From Amycolatopsis sp. A133 (lineage in GTDB: Bacteria; Actinomycetota; Actinomycetes; Mycobacteriales; Pseudonocardiaceae): DNA of 64,000 bases. Numbering within the stretch: position 1 is the stretch's first letter; each line of letters begins with the position of its first letter. This document shows, in pieces, positions 25,501 to 34,494 of the stretch. The position numbers and the translations under genes are program-made. The notes under the pieces are model-generated. The model saw nothing but the letters and a program-made list of their open reading frames with translations, did not search any database and was not told the DNA's origin. Where the stretch lies: NCBI RefSeq assembly GCF_031082405.1, contig NZ_JAVHJU010000003.1, forward strand, positions 65,219 through 129,218, in the 5' to 3' direction.

Positions 25501-26476
25501 GCCGGACCGAAGTCCACATTTCTCCGTCGTTGGGCAGGATAAGGCTTTCCACGTAGTAGCTGACGAGATCATCAGGGAGGCCGTCCAAGGCGGTGATGTC
25601 CCGAAGCCCGTACCGGAGCTCGTCGAGAACGTAACGCAGGTAGACCCAGACCCCGCCGCATTTGCGCACGAGCAGCTGCGCGAGGTCCTCCGCCGAGACC
25701 TGGTGATCCGGCAACATGGTGGCGAGCGGTTCCGTGGCAGCGGTCGCGAGGACGAACTCGCGAAGATCGTTGCGGTTACGCTGATCGGACGGATCGATCG
25801 ACAGGGTTTTCCAGGGCTGCCGCAAGGCGGAGAGGTCGGTCCCGACTCGGGAGGTGACGACCATGAAGACGCCGTTCGGGAGGACGGTGGGCAGTCCCAG
25901 CGGCAGGTCGCCGTCGTAACGCTCCGCCTCATCGAGTCCGTCGATCACGAGAACGAGCTGTTGCCCGGACTCCTGCGCTTTCGCGGCCGCGAACCGCAGG
26001 AGCCCGTCGAACCAACCCGGTTCACCTGCGGTGTCCGGGAGTGTCCCGGACGGTGCGAACTCGTCGCCGAGCTGGTACTGGGCGATCAGCTGCGAGGCCA
26101 GGTTCCGAAGTGCGGTGGAGACACTGCGCCCGTTGCGCCTGCGGGTGAAATGGCAGGGCCAGCCCCGCGTTCGGGCGAGCCAAGCCGCGAACGTCGTCTT
26201 CCCCAGGCCGGCCGGCGCCTGCACCAGAATGTAGCCGCGACGCTGATTCCGGATGAATTTGTCGACCGGGTCGAGAAGCCAGGTCCGGCCCACGAACCGA
26301 TCGACGTCGACCGCTTCGAAGACCGGAGCAGGATCGAGCCAGACGTCCTTGAGCCGAACAAACGAACCGCCGAACACCGTACCCGTGATCACGTCGCGAG
26401 CCGCTTGGATGACGGTCGCGCCGGACTTGGCCGTGGCACGTTGCTCAACTGTACGAGGCGCGCACGGCTCGGTCAC
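22523..26476 (-). CDS. NACHT/STAND NTPase with long helical solenoid
   Basis: 1317 aa from the GTG at 26476 (GGGGAAG upstream; GTGA overlap with the membrane-protein gene). Residues 15-30 contain SGATVIQAARDV, echoing the end of its partner. The NTPase core has Walker A APAGLGKT (87-94), Walker B LVLVIDGLDEAE (174-185) of the NACHT type, and VFMVVTSR. After residue 600 the chain is a long array of about 35-residue helical repeats of the LAPHLPERL / ALAAARAI kind, seen in actinobacterial and cyanobacterial NACHT proteins. No separate effector domain is visible, so the partner membrane protein may carry out the response, for example by membrane damage. Antiviral STAND function is likely from class and context. 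Confidence 0.82.
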   Translation of the reverse strand: MTEPCAPRTVEQRATAKSGATVIQAARDVITGTVFGGSFVRLKDVWLDPAPVFEAVDVDRFVGRTWLLDPVDKFIRNQRRGYILVQAPAGLGKTTFAAWLARTRGWPCHFTRRRNGRSVSTALRNLASQLIAQYQLGDEFAPSGTLPDTAGEPGWFDGLLRFAAAKAQESGQQLVLVIDGLDEAERYDGDLPLGLPTVLPNGVFMVVTSRVGTDLSALRQPWKTLSIDPSDQRNRNDLREFVLATAATEPLATMLPDHQVSAEDLAQLLVRKCGGVWVYLRYVLDELRYGLRDITALDGLPDDLVSYYVESLILPNDGEMWTSVRLPLLATLAAAAEPLPATTLSELAGLADPSLVRTLCDSALRPFLTVVEELGQPRRYGIYHASLREFIGGAARTHALERTRARGDELAQATTAAHRRITCHYLTLFGGLDEQLPALKRDPDLANADDGYPRRQLPYHLEHAGEAEDLHRLLVAEHLIEDGRIRNAWFAIHDRAGSLDEYLTALQRARRLAEDYTDADHGSLRTPSSSSFALELQYRVMASAVVTLTANVPASLIWRLVTTGVWTVGRALDHARNLHHPGDRAHTLISLLHDVGDREKRRATVQAWEAAQLVTDHEDRAWLLSRLLRHMAGEEHEHVACEALHAVVAIQNSSSQVDIFQRLIPVLSEEKIGEVLRLATMIDNAYDAARLLAALAPVLPERLLADAMAAAQALAEPDDRALALAALGPVHDPELRATVLADVLAAGRVAADPYVRARTLRLVATTMSSPGRVPEEALDAARLIKLAEDRSWEIAALARLVESSLADDVCCEAIDAARRVSGSVVRAETLVGIADLLTPQHAAVAADEAVAAIRAIPGDQERAAAFGAVVDDLPQSAREGVIDEALALVREVGGENRQVLLLNRLAPHLPERLHNEALTIVGEVTDAFQRAEAIGCLAPFLSASLTAKGLSAARTISDEYGRAKVFGALASHLPAPHSEKLCERALNAARQVLDPYFRARALTSLATTVTEPQRAATLFEALAAARADDDDYRPTTLTTVLNALPAAAQPAIVAEAFDAITTAVTDPESRAIAIIRLAPHLSSQQREDLWRAVEAGSLAGTPAYYSVGVLAMLAVFAPVVERDRLFDRALALGCDLPASRDPVQTYIRRFARLARVLPHQAVVEVLAGLHPLDDQLADRDRIVLAAKVAKYARLLPERLLRRTLTIAGAVPQTLNPTPLLGTLAMHLPERLREQALTEAFSPTRETVLARSAVIGHQAFEPRPDLELVRRCLDGLDLDGCLRVLACAMPIVQSMSGIDGLLSCVDTIESVRRWWRTP

Positions 26477-26895
26477 TCGACTTCCCCGCTGCGGCCGGCA
26501 TCGGGCACTACCGAACCAAGGCCACCGAGGTGAACATCCCGTCCGGCCTGGATGACGGTCGCGTCGCGTCCGGCACTTGCGATCTGACTCGGAGCTCGAT
26601 GACCGCCCGGTGCTCCCTCGCCTTGCTCGCGCCACGGCGTCTGAACAAGCTGAATCACGATGCCCGCGAGCACCAGCAATCCCAAGCCCACCGCCAAAGC
26701 CAAGCTCCACCGATTGGTGATCAAATTCGTCACGACACCGGTTCCGGCCGCGACGACGACCGACAACGCTGTGATCGAGATGCGCCAAAGAAGCCCGGAG
26801 CGCGAAGGCCTGTTTTCCGTAACACACCTCCCGACTAAACGACCTGCCGCCCATATTAGCTGTGCGCGGGCGCGATTGACGCAACGTATCACCAT
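26473..26895 (-). CDS. membrane protein with C-terminal QAGRD motif, partner of the NACHT protein
   Basis: Start uncertain: ATG 26895 is used here; there is no good site, and earlier in-frame starts exist up to 27174. Two membrane helices follow (ISITALSVVVAAGTGVVTNL and LALAVGLGLLVLAGIVIQLV). The tail ends QIASAGRDATVIQAGRDV plus about 20 residues, close to the N-terminal SGATVIQAARDV of the next protein. This Gly/Asp-rich motif is widespread in actinobacterial STAND and related conflict proteins. The stop overlaps the NACHT start as GTGA. Probably a membrane sensor or pore effector for the NACHT protein. Confidence 0.62.
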   Translation of the reverse strand: MVIRCVNRARAQLIWAAGRLVGRCVTENRPSRSGLLWRISITALSVVVAAGTGVVTNLITNRWSLALAVGLGLLVLAGIVIQLVQTPWREQGEGAPGGHRAPSQIASAGRDATVIQAGRDVHLGGLGSVVPDAGRSGEVE

Positions 26896-27076
26896 CACCG
26901 GCCCCGGGAGCCGTGACAGAAAATAACTGCCAATGACTGCCAGGCGGTCGTTATGACGCACGCTCATGCCGATCAACGGTAGGTAGTAGCCTCGCCATCC
27001 CACGCGTATTGGCGCCCGAAGAGACGTCGAGGCTGTCGCCGGACCGGCTGCGCCCTCTCCGGTCGGAGTCGTTTCG

Positions 27077-29125
27077 GTGGCGTCAGACTGGTGGTCCACG
27101 AACGGAAGAGGACGGTTGGACGAGGCAGAGTTCGCCAGGTATTTCGAGCTGGGGCACGAGAACGCGCGGATCATGAGGCTGGCCGCGGATCACTGCCAGC
27201 ATATGCGGTTCGTACAGTCCGGCGGCCGCGGGATGCTGGAGGAAGTGTCCGGGCTGCCGGTGAACTCGCGGCGGGTGGAGTGTCCAGTTGCCATCGGGAA
27301 CGTATCCGGGATGCGGTTGGATCACGTGGCGTTGGAATTCTACGCCGAGCACTGTGTGGGCTGCGACAGACGTAACCCGACCGGGCGACTCCCAAACCTA
27401 GAGACCGAGGCTCTTACCCGCCAGCAGAAGGTCCAGGCTGAGGAAGCCGAGCGGGCCGAGAAGGTGAGGATCCAGGGTGTTGCGCGAGCTGGGCGAGTAG
27501 AGCGTCGGCGGAGCCTGCGAGCGACCGCGGACCCGGCGACCGCCGGCATCCTGGACGACCTCGATGTCCTCGATCCGGACCCGGCGGTTGACGTCGACGT
27601 CAACGCGACGGCCACGGCGCGGCGCCGGTTGACGACAGTTGCCGGGCGTGCGGCGGACCGATTCGATGAACGCATCATCGACGAGCTGTTCGATGCGGTG
27701 AAAAACGTCGGGCTGAGTGAGCTGCTGGAGCCGTTGCGGCACCTGACATCACGGCGACCGGAGTTCGTGGAGCGCCTGATGACGACCGCGCTGGCGGCGT
27801 TGCGGACGAACCCGACGCTGGAGGCGGGCCGCTGCCTGACCGACCACCCGGACTTGGTGGACGCGGCGGCGGTCGATGATGGACTCATTTGGGCGGTCGT
27901 GACATTGGCGGGGTCGAAAACGCCCGGTGACCATCGTTTCTCCGGCCCGCGACCGGTGGTGCAGGCGAACGACCCAGGCCCATTGCGGGTCCTCGCAGAC
28001 GTGTGTCCGGACAAGCTGGTCGCACGCCTGGGTGGGATGCTGCCGCGCCCCGCGGTGACGGGCATCATCATGAACCCAGCGCACCGGCCGCAGCAGGTCT
28101 CCGACTTCGACCCGGCGAGCCGCCGCCGGCGCCGTTCAGCACCTCGCGAGCACCCATCTCGAGCTTGCTATCCAGCTGTTGCCGAACTTGGCCGTTTCTC
28201 TCAGCGTTCCACCGGAGGACAGCTACGACCCGGGAACGGTCGGCACCGCCGAGAGAGCAATCGCCCGGATGTTCATCGCCGCGCCCGTCCGGATTGCCGG
28301 ACTGCTGGAGGAGGCGGGCCGGCATGCAGCCGAAAAGACTCGAGACGGCCTCGTCGGCTCGGTCCGACATGCCCTGGACATGGTCAACACCGAGTACGTC
28401 CACCGTCGCCCTGATGACCCGGTGACGACGTCTGAGGAGGCGGCGGTCAGCGATGCGGCGTTCGCGTTCCTCCTCGCCCGCACCGATGAGTCGTGGGGAC
28501 ACGAAGTGACGTTCTCCGCGGCCGAAGCCATCGAACGGATGGGCGACGGGCGCGGCGGCACCCTCGCCCGACGCCTGGACCCGATCCTCGGTGCGTTCGT
28601 GACGCTGACCCGGCATCGGCTCACTGAGCAGAAGAGCGTGCTCACCTCTGCCGCTGCGCCGGACCCATTCGCGGGGCTGGAGGCGTATGCGCGCAAGAAC
28701 AGCCTGTACCAGTCCGCCCGACGCCTGCTGAGTGCGGTGGAATCTGCATCATCGACTGACCCGTTGGCTGTGTGCAAGACCATCACGGCGCTCATCACGA
28801 GTGAACGCGACAACGACCTTGGTATCGAGGTGGTGTACCCGCTCTTGGCCACCCTCGGTGAGGTCGGCCGCCGCCACGGGGACCAACCCGGAGTGCTCCA
28901 GGCCATTCTGCCGACCCTCCACACCTACCTGGTCGATACCGAACCCGGACTACGCGCCGCGGCGCTCAAGGCATGGACGACCATAGGCGGAACCCACGCC
29001 CTCCCGTCGACGGTCGCGGACCTGCTCCAGGCTCTCGTCTCCGACGGGTACGTCGTGATGATCAATGCCGTCCTCAAGGCCGCGTGTCGGCTTCCGTGGC
29101 CGGACCAGGAGTCCCGGATTTGGTT
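27077..29125 (+). pseudogene. frameshifted and truncated gene, HEAT-like helical protein
   Basis: Coding sense starts at GTG 27077 and runs to about 28115 (FARYFELGHENARIMRL, HCVGCDRRNPTGRLPNL, LSELLEPLRHLTSRRPEF), then shifts to another frame at about 28120-28135 in a GC-rich GCCGCCGCCGG stretch (LASTHLELAIQLLPNLAVSL) and continues to about 29120 (VLKAACRLPWPDQESRIWL). After that the frame reads antisense to the next gene, so the 3' end has been lost. The intact protein would exceed 680 residues, with an N-terminal CxxC motif and mainly alpha-helical repeats. Family unknown. A sequencing error could explain the shift, but not the missing end. Confidence 0.62.
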
Positions 29126-29131
29126 AGCTCT

Positions 29132-29737
29132 TCACGCTAAGTCTGTGATGGAGGGCATCAACGTCTCCGAGCACCTGAATACGTCGAAGTGTTCGCTTCC
29201 CGTGAGAACGGTGCGACCGAAGAGCGGTAGGTTGCTGCGCTTCACTTCCGGAAACTGCTCGACTGCAGGGTCGATCGCACGCTGGGTTCCCGGCAGGTGA
29301 ATCAGGCAATGGCCGTGAAAGGTGTCCCCGTCCCAGTACGGGTCCGGGCGGCCGTAGAAGGCAGTTCCACCGGTACGCTCGTCCTTGATCGTCACGTCGA
29401 CCGCGTACACCTCGGACGCGATTCCCAGCTGCGCGAACGCGTAGTGCAGCATCATCGAGCCGGAGACGCACAGCGATCCGGGTGCACCGGCTGCGTGGTC
29501 CAGCCAGAGCAGCGGAAGAAGCAGCTCCACAAGCAGATCCGGCGGGATGTCGTCGGAGTCCAGCAGGGTGCTGATCGCTTCCGCATCGCTCTTGAGCCGG
29601 CGAGGTTTCGCAAGGTGCCCGACAGGAGTCCGCTCGCCTCTGGCCTGGGATGCCGCAGCAAGCTTGGACTCAGGCAGCTGCGTACGCGCCACACGCTTGC
29701 GCGGTTTTTGCCGTTTGCGCTTGTTCGGTTCAGCCAC
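29132..29737 (-). CDS. transglutaminase/papain-fold-like protein, partner of the nuclease-STAND protein
   Basis: 201 aa from GTG 29737, overlapping the stop of the upstream gene by eight bases. A basic N-terminus (NKRKRQKPRKRVAR) precedes a domain with the order C90 (LCVSGSMMLHYAF), H141/H143 (DTFHGHCLIHLPG) and D156 followed by QF (RAIDPAVEQF). Cys-His-Asp in this spacing, with the aspartate in an IDP..QF context, is typical of transglutaminase-like or papain-like hydrolases. No signal peptide, so it acts inside the cell. It may be a second effector or a protein that modifies its partner. The fold assignment comes from motif order only. Confidence 0.65.
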   Translation of the reverse strand: MAEPNKRKRQKPRKRVARTQLPESKLAAASQARGERTPVGHLAKPRRLKSDAEAISTLLDSDDIPPDLLVELLLPLLWLDHAAGAPGSLCVSGSMMLHYAFAQLGIASEVYAVDVTIKDERTGGTAFYGRPDPYWDGDTFHGHCLIHLPGTQRAIDPAVEQFPEVKRSNLPLFGRTVLTGSEHFDVFRCSETLMPSITDLA

Positions 29738-32700
29738 GCTCGCCGCCTTGGGAGTAGCCGGCGCGCAGCCGATCCACGGCTTCGGAGGTGTCCGGCCCCA
29801 GACAGATCACATTCGGGCAGCCGACGATGCTGCGCAGTACGGTTTCGTTGTCGCGGACCGACTCCAGTTCTCTGATGACCGCAGCCAGCCCGATACACAC
29901 GGCAGGGCCTTCGATAAGGATTCGGTCGACCAGCGTCCGCCCACGAGGCAGCCGGATCACTTCGTCGATGTCGTCGACCGCGAACAGTATTCCCGGCCGC
30001 CCGGGTGCCGGCCGGTCGAACCCTCCCTCGCCGGCGCGATACTCGACGATCCTGCCTGCGGCTTCGAGGCTCGCCAGCGTACCGTCGACATGCGTACCCA
30101 CGATCTTGGCCGCGCCGCTCAGCGACTTCCACATCTCCGAACTGTCGTGCTCGTTGCGGGGATCGGAGACACTGACCACGAAGATCTCCGAACCCGCCGC
30201 CTGGAGTGCCACCCGGTGCAGCATCCCGGATTTTCCGTCCTGCACACCGCCGAGGACGAAGATGTGGTCGACGCCGGCGCCGCGCGGATCATGCAACCGG
30301 ACCGCACGTGGTTCACCGAGGAGATCTCGATCGACGACGACCATGCCGGTGACGGCACTGTAGGTCGGTGTTCTCGGGTCGGGGATCGCACGTTCGAGCG
30401 ACGCCGCTTCTTCTGTCACACTTCGGACAAGGTCTCTCTTACTGCTGCCAGTGTAGGCACAAAGACGTTGCACCACGATGTCTTCGACCTGGACGAGGGA
30501 GGACAGCATCTCGGACATGCTGTCCTCGTCGAACTGCCTCAGCAGCTGGTTGAGTTCGGGATGCCAGCCGTTGTTCATCGCACGCAGTACCATCCGGGTG
30601 GGAACGGTGTCCATGCCACGCTCAAGGTGCGCACGAGTCAGTTCGGTGTCCAGGAAGTCTCGCACGGCTTCCGTGGTTTCCCCCGTGATCGCAGCGATCC
30701 GGGTGGCCATGGTTTCGAGGATGCGCCAGGCTCCGATCAGGTGGTCGATCGCGGTCGCGGGCTCGGCGCTCGCTGTTCGCAACTCGGTTTCCGGGTCTGC
30801 GCTGTCGTTCTCGGCCAGCGACCGGAGAACCGCGGCGTGGCAGGCGATGGAGCGCTGTCGATCCACGCGGACACCAGGTCCGATCGGGTTCGGCGGCATT
30901 GGCTCCGGCAAAGGCGACCACCGGTTCCGCACCGGGTTCGGCTCGAAGTGCCGGCATGGCGCCGGTGCCCGGTCCGGCCGGTCGGGAGGCGGCGTGTTCC
31001 GCGGCCCGTAGACTCCCACGGCCGGAGCTGACACGCGGACCTGCTGAGTCCGCGCGTGGCGCCGAAGACCAGGCAGAAGAGCAACTTGCGTCGCCACGTT
31101 GCGAGGCAAGCTCACTGAGCTCGACTCCGCAGCGGTTCGCATCTCCGTCATCTGCTCGACGTATTTGGCCACGTCACCCCGGTTGGCGAAAAATCTCCCT
31201 TTCAGCGCATGAAACTGCGCGCGCAGCCAACCTTGCTGTGTCGCCGTCCAATCGACCTTGTCAAGGTGTCTCTCCACATCGACGATCGTCCGGCTGAGAA
31301 GCTCGTCGATGTCGCTGTGCGGTAGTAGCGTGCTCTGGTCGAGATGCACGCTCAGCAGGCCCGCGACGAGTTCCAGGGCCTCGTTCGAAGCTCGAGCGGG
31401 GTCGATTCCGGGAATGCCGCAGATCAGCGTCATAGCGCGACGGTAGTGACGCCAAGCCGCTTCGGTATTGCCGTCGGAGCCGTGCGCCTCCGCGAGCCCC
31501 AGATGCGCGATCGCGGTCTGCAAGGGCTTTGCTCCTTCGTCGTGCTGGACGAGCGCGAACAGCCGATCTGCGGCGTCGGCGAACACGGAGCGATGTCCGG
31601 CACGGGAATCCATGAACCGAGCGATCCGGAGCAAACAGGCCGCGCGCATGGTCGCGGCTTCCAAACTGGGTTCAGGCAACGCCCGAGCCAGCTCGAACAA
31701 CCGCTTCACCTCTTGGTCGTCCTCGGCCCGATAGGCGCGGGTCTGGTATTGCATGGCCATGACCACGATCAAGGCCTCGAAATGCGCCGGAATGAACCGG
31801 TGGACGTCATGAACGCTCCGGGCTTCCTCCAGCGCCGCCAAGCCAGCGTCCATCTCGTTCCGGTCGAGGTGGAACATGGCCAGGCTGGTCAGTGTCTTCC
31901 CGCGCCTGCCTGCCACGTACGGGTCATAGCTGTCCGGAGGAAGCAACGACAGCGCTTGTTCAAGGCACCGCTGTTCCTCGACGAAGTCGCCCTGGGCATG
32001 CGCCACTGTCGCGGTGTTGGCGAGCAACGCTGTCGTCGACTGCCAGCGCTGCAGGCCATGCCGGCCCAGCCGTTCGGCGAGCGTGATCGCATGCAGGCGC
32101 AGCGCGCCGCCGGTGACGAGGTCGAAGCGGTCTGTGCAGTCCTTGAGCAGGTCGGTCACGCTGATCTCGACATCGCGCAATAACGCGTCCCGGTGCTCGG
32201 GTTCCTGGTCGAGGCCGGCCCGGACGACGTCCTGGATCAGCCGGTGCACGCGCACCCAGTCACGCTGCCGGTCGTCCTGCCATCGCTGCAGTAGCGAATA
32301 CTCGCCGAGCAGCGCAACCGATCGTGCGAAGTCCCGGTGGTCACCGGCCAGCAGTTTGACCGGTATCCGGTCGGGGAAAACCAGCGCAGCGCGTTGAAGA
32401 ACGCCGATCGCCTGCTTCGCTTCCTCGTGCGCGAGCGCGGACAGCCGCCGCACGGCCAGCGAGACAGCGGCGACGGCGTTGCGGGGGTAGTCGTCGAGGC
32501 GTTGAGGGAAACCCAAGGCAGCCAGCCGAGTGCCTTCGTCGGCTAAACCGATCAGGAACGGGCCGAGCGGCTCGCGAGTGCTGCGGAGGTAGCTGGTGGC
32601 GGTAACCAGGCTCAGGGGCAAGTACCCTAGCTCCGCACACAGGGCTTCGACGTGGTCTGGATCGGCATCCATCCCGTTGAGCCGGCGGCGCACAAGCTCC

Positions 32701-33959
32701 CGTCCCTGCTCCGGTGTCAGTTCCCCGACCTCGACTATCGGCTGGGAACCGTGCCAGGCACTGTTGCGGGAGGTGATCACGATCGCTCCGTGTCCCCCGG
32801 CCGGCAACAGCGAGGTCAGCATGTCCGCCGTGGCCGCGTTGTCGACGATGAGCAGCCACGTGCGCGGACAGCTCGCGAGCGCTTCGGCTATCGCCCGCCC
32901 TAAGTCGGTCAGCGATCGGTACGGGCCAGGGCGGATGTTGATGTTGCGACCCGCGAGCCAGACGGCGAACTGCTCGAGTTCCTCGCGGAGCACGTCGTGT
33001 TCACCTGCCGCGGCGTCATCGTCGGCCTGCGCGGTGATCTGGTAGATCCAGTCGAACTCACCCGCATTGTGCAGCGCGTACTGCTGAGCGAGCGTCGTCT
33101 TGCCGATTCCCGCCGGGCCGACCAACACGCAGGTACGGACACGCCCGTCAGCGGCGGGTAACCCATCCGCGTCCTTCAAGTGCTTGGCCAGCTCGGAGAG
33201 CAGGGCATCCCGTTGGACAGCGGTGTCGCGGTGCGCCAGCCCCACTGGGACGCCCCAACGCGACTCCAAGGCGCTTTCTAGCACGCTGCGTGGAGCTCTG
33301 ACGGCTTCGAAGAACTCCTCCCTGCTCAGCGTGCGCCCGGCGACGTCGGCGGCTTCGCTCTTGTTCATGGCGAGTTCAAGCAGGTACGCCCGAAGCAACT
33401 CAGCGGCCTGGTCGCCCACGCCGCTGCCGTGAACCGCACGCAACCGCCGGAGCCGTATCCGCACCGCATCACGCAGCTCCGGCAAGCCTTCCGAGCGAAT
33501 CGTAATGACTGCGTGCCGCAGCGCAGCCAGCACTTCGCTCGGCACGTCCTCGGTCGCGAGCCCAAGCGCGGCCAGCCGCCGCGTCAGGGCCTGGTCGTCG
33601 AGGCCCGAGGTGTCGGCAAGCAGTGCGGCGAGCCGCCGGGCGGGATCGCTGAAGGCACCGTTCGCGACCAGTTCCAGACGGACCGGCTGGTCTCGGGTGC
33701 GGGCGAGCCCGCACAGGATCCGGAACAGTTCCGGCGCACTCCAGGGACGCTCACCCCAGCGGCCTTTCACCTGAACAAGCGCTGATCCGCCCGGACCGAT
33801 ACCGGTCAGCTCGTAATCGACGACCTGGGCACCGGGGTGGCCTTCCACCACGATCGAGCCGACGTCGCTACCAGACCGGTCGCCCCACAGGTCCAGCGCC
33901 GCGAGCACCATTACGTGGTACTGGAATCGGTAACCGGCCAGACCCAGCTCTCCGCTCAC
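29730..33959 (-). CDS. nuclease - NB-ARC STAND - TPR - FtsK-like P-loop fusion protein
   Basis: 1409 aa from GTG 33959 (GGGAGG upstream). Residues 1-70 hold GYRFQYHVMVLAAL, E39, D48 (VVDYEL) and QVK (63-65), as in DUF4297/Cap4-type PD-(D/E)XK nucleases. Residues 270-460 are an NB-ARC-like NTPase: Walker A GPAGIGKT (281-288), Walker B WLLIVDN (368-374), AIVITSR and LGYLPLSL. TPR-like helices fill 600-1040. A proline-rich linker is followed by a second P-loop near residue 1235 (VLGGVQDGKSG) with Walker B ILFAVDDID near 1328, resembling FtsK/EccC ATPases. Known antiviral STAND proteins have one effector and one NTPase, so the second motor-like domain is unusual. It overlaps its hydrolase partner by 8 bp. 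Confidence 0.8.
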   Translation of the reverse strand: MSGELGLAGYRFQYHVMVLAALDLWGDRSGSDVGSIVVEGHPGAQVVDYELTGIGPGGSALVQVKGRWGERPWSAPELFRILCGLARTRDQPVRLELVANGAFSDPARRLAALLADTSGLDDQALTRRLAALGLATEDVPSEVLAALRHAVITIRSEGLPELRDAVRIRLRRLRAVHGSGVGDQAAELLRAYLLELAMNKSEAADVAGRTLSREEFFEAVRAPRSVLESALESRWGVPVGLAHRDTAVQRDALLSELAKHLKDADGLPAADGRVRTCVLVGPAGIGKTTLAQQYALHNAGEFDWIYQITAQADDDAAAGEHDVLREELEQFAVWLAGRNINIRPGPYRSLTDLGRAIAEALASCPRTWLLIVDNAATADMLTSLLPAGGHGAIVITSRNSAWHGSQPIVEVGELTPEQGRELVRRRLNGMDADPDHVEALCAELGYLPLSLVTATSYLRSTREPLGPFLIGLADEGTRLAALGFPQRLDDYPRNAVAAVSLAVRRLSALAHEEAKQAIGVLQRAALVFPDRIPVKLLAGDHRDFARSVALLGEYSLLQRWQDDRQRDWVRVHRLIQDVVRAGLDQEPEHRDALLRDVEISVTDLLKDCTDRFDLVTGGALRLHAITLAERLGRHGLQRWQSTTALLANTATVAHAQGDFVEEQRCLEQALSLLPPDSYDPYVAGRRGKTLTSLAMFHLDRNEMDAGLAALEEARSVHDVHRFIPAHFEALIVVMAMQYQTRAYRAEDDQEVKRLFELARALPEPSLEAATMRAACLLRIARFMDSRAGHRSVFADAADRLFALVQHDEGAKPLQTAIAHLGLAEAHGSDGNTEAAWRHYRRAMTLICGIPGIDPARASNEALELVAGLLSVHLDQSTLLPHSDIDELLSRTIVDVERHLDKVDWTATQQGWLRAQFHALKGRFFANRGDVAKYVEQMTEMRTAAESSSVSLPRNVATQVALLPGLRRHARTQQVRVSAPAVGVYGPRNTPPPDRPDRAPAPCRHFEPNPVRNRWSPLPEPMPPNPIGPGVRVDRQRSIACHAAVLRSLAENDSADPETELRTASAEPATAIDHLIGAWRILETMATRIAAITGETTEAVRDFLDTELTRAHLERGMDTVPTRMVLRAMNNGWHPELNQLLRQFDEDSMSEMLSSLVQVEDIVVQRLCAYTGSSKRDLVRSVTEEAASLERAIPDPRTPTYSAVTGMVVVDRDLLGEPRAVRLHDPRGAGVDHIFVLGGVQDGKSGMLHRVALQAAGSEIFVVSVSDPRNEHDSSEMWKSLSGAAKIVGTHVDGTLASLEAAGRIVEYRAGEGGFDRPAPGRPGILFAVDDIDEVIRLPRGRTLVDRILIEGPAVCIGLAAVIRELESVRDNETVLRSIVGCPNVICLGPDTSEAVDRLRAGYSQGGERG

Positions 33960-34107
33960 CGTGCCCTCCCTCGCCGTCGTTGGTTCGTACAGCCAGTCTG
34001 CCACCGGCCACCGACAGTTTCGGGCAGGCAAGTGCCCGCCTTCGCGCGCCCTCATCGCAGCGACGTCACAGAGTTCCCGCGTGTCCGGCCGCGATACGTG
34101 GTTGCGC

Positions 34108-34398
34108 TCACGATCCACGCGTGCTGGATCCCGAAGGACGAGCGCAGCTGCCCCCGGCCTCCACGATGTTGATGTACGAACCGTCGGCGGGCACCGGTGC
34201 TATGTGGTCCAGGTTCGCGAGCGACTGGAAGTTGACGTCCACGACGCGCCCACCGTCGAATCCAGGAATCGCACCCCAGTTGAACAACCGGACCAGCGCG
34301 CCACCGACGAACCGGTAAATGCCGCTGCCGCCCGCTTCGACGATGTTCAGCTTCTGTGGTTGTCCGAGCGTTCTTGGTCCATATCTGCTCGCAGCCAC
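34108..34398 (-). pseudogene. gene fragment with NIVEAGG repeats
   Basis: About 85 codons read well in one frame and include two copies of NIVEAGGS about 60 residues apart, with IYRFVGGALVRLF and GGRVVDVNFQSL between them. A repeat of this length suggests a beta-rich unit such as a propeller blade. The frame stops soon after the second copy, and a neighbouring frame continues with sensible sequence (FGIQHAWIVSATTY), so a frameshift or truncation is likely. Start and promoter are unclear. Family not recognised. Confidence 0.4.
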
Positions 34399-34494
34399 GT
34401 GCGTGCGGCCTGACGGGCGTCGACGTCACCAGGCTGCCCGAGATGCCTATCCGAAGTCCGCGTCAGGACATAAGGACGCAGCGGAGCGGACAAC

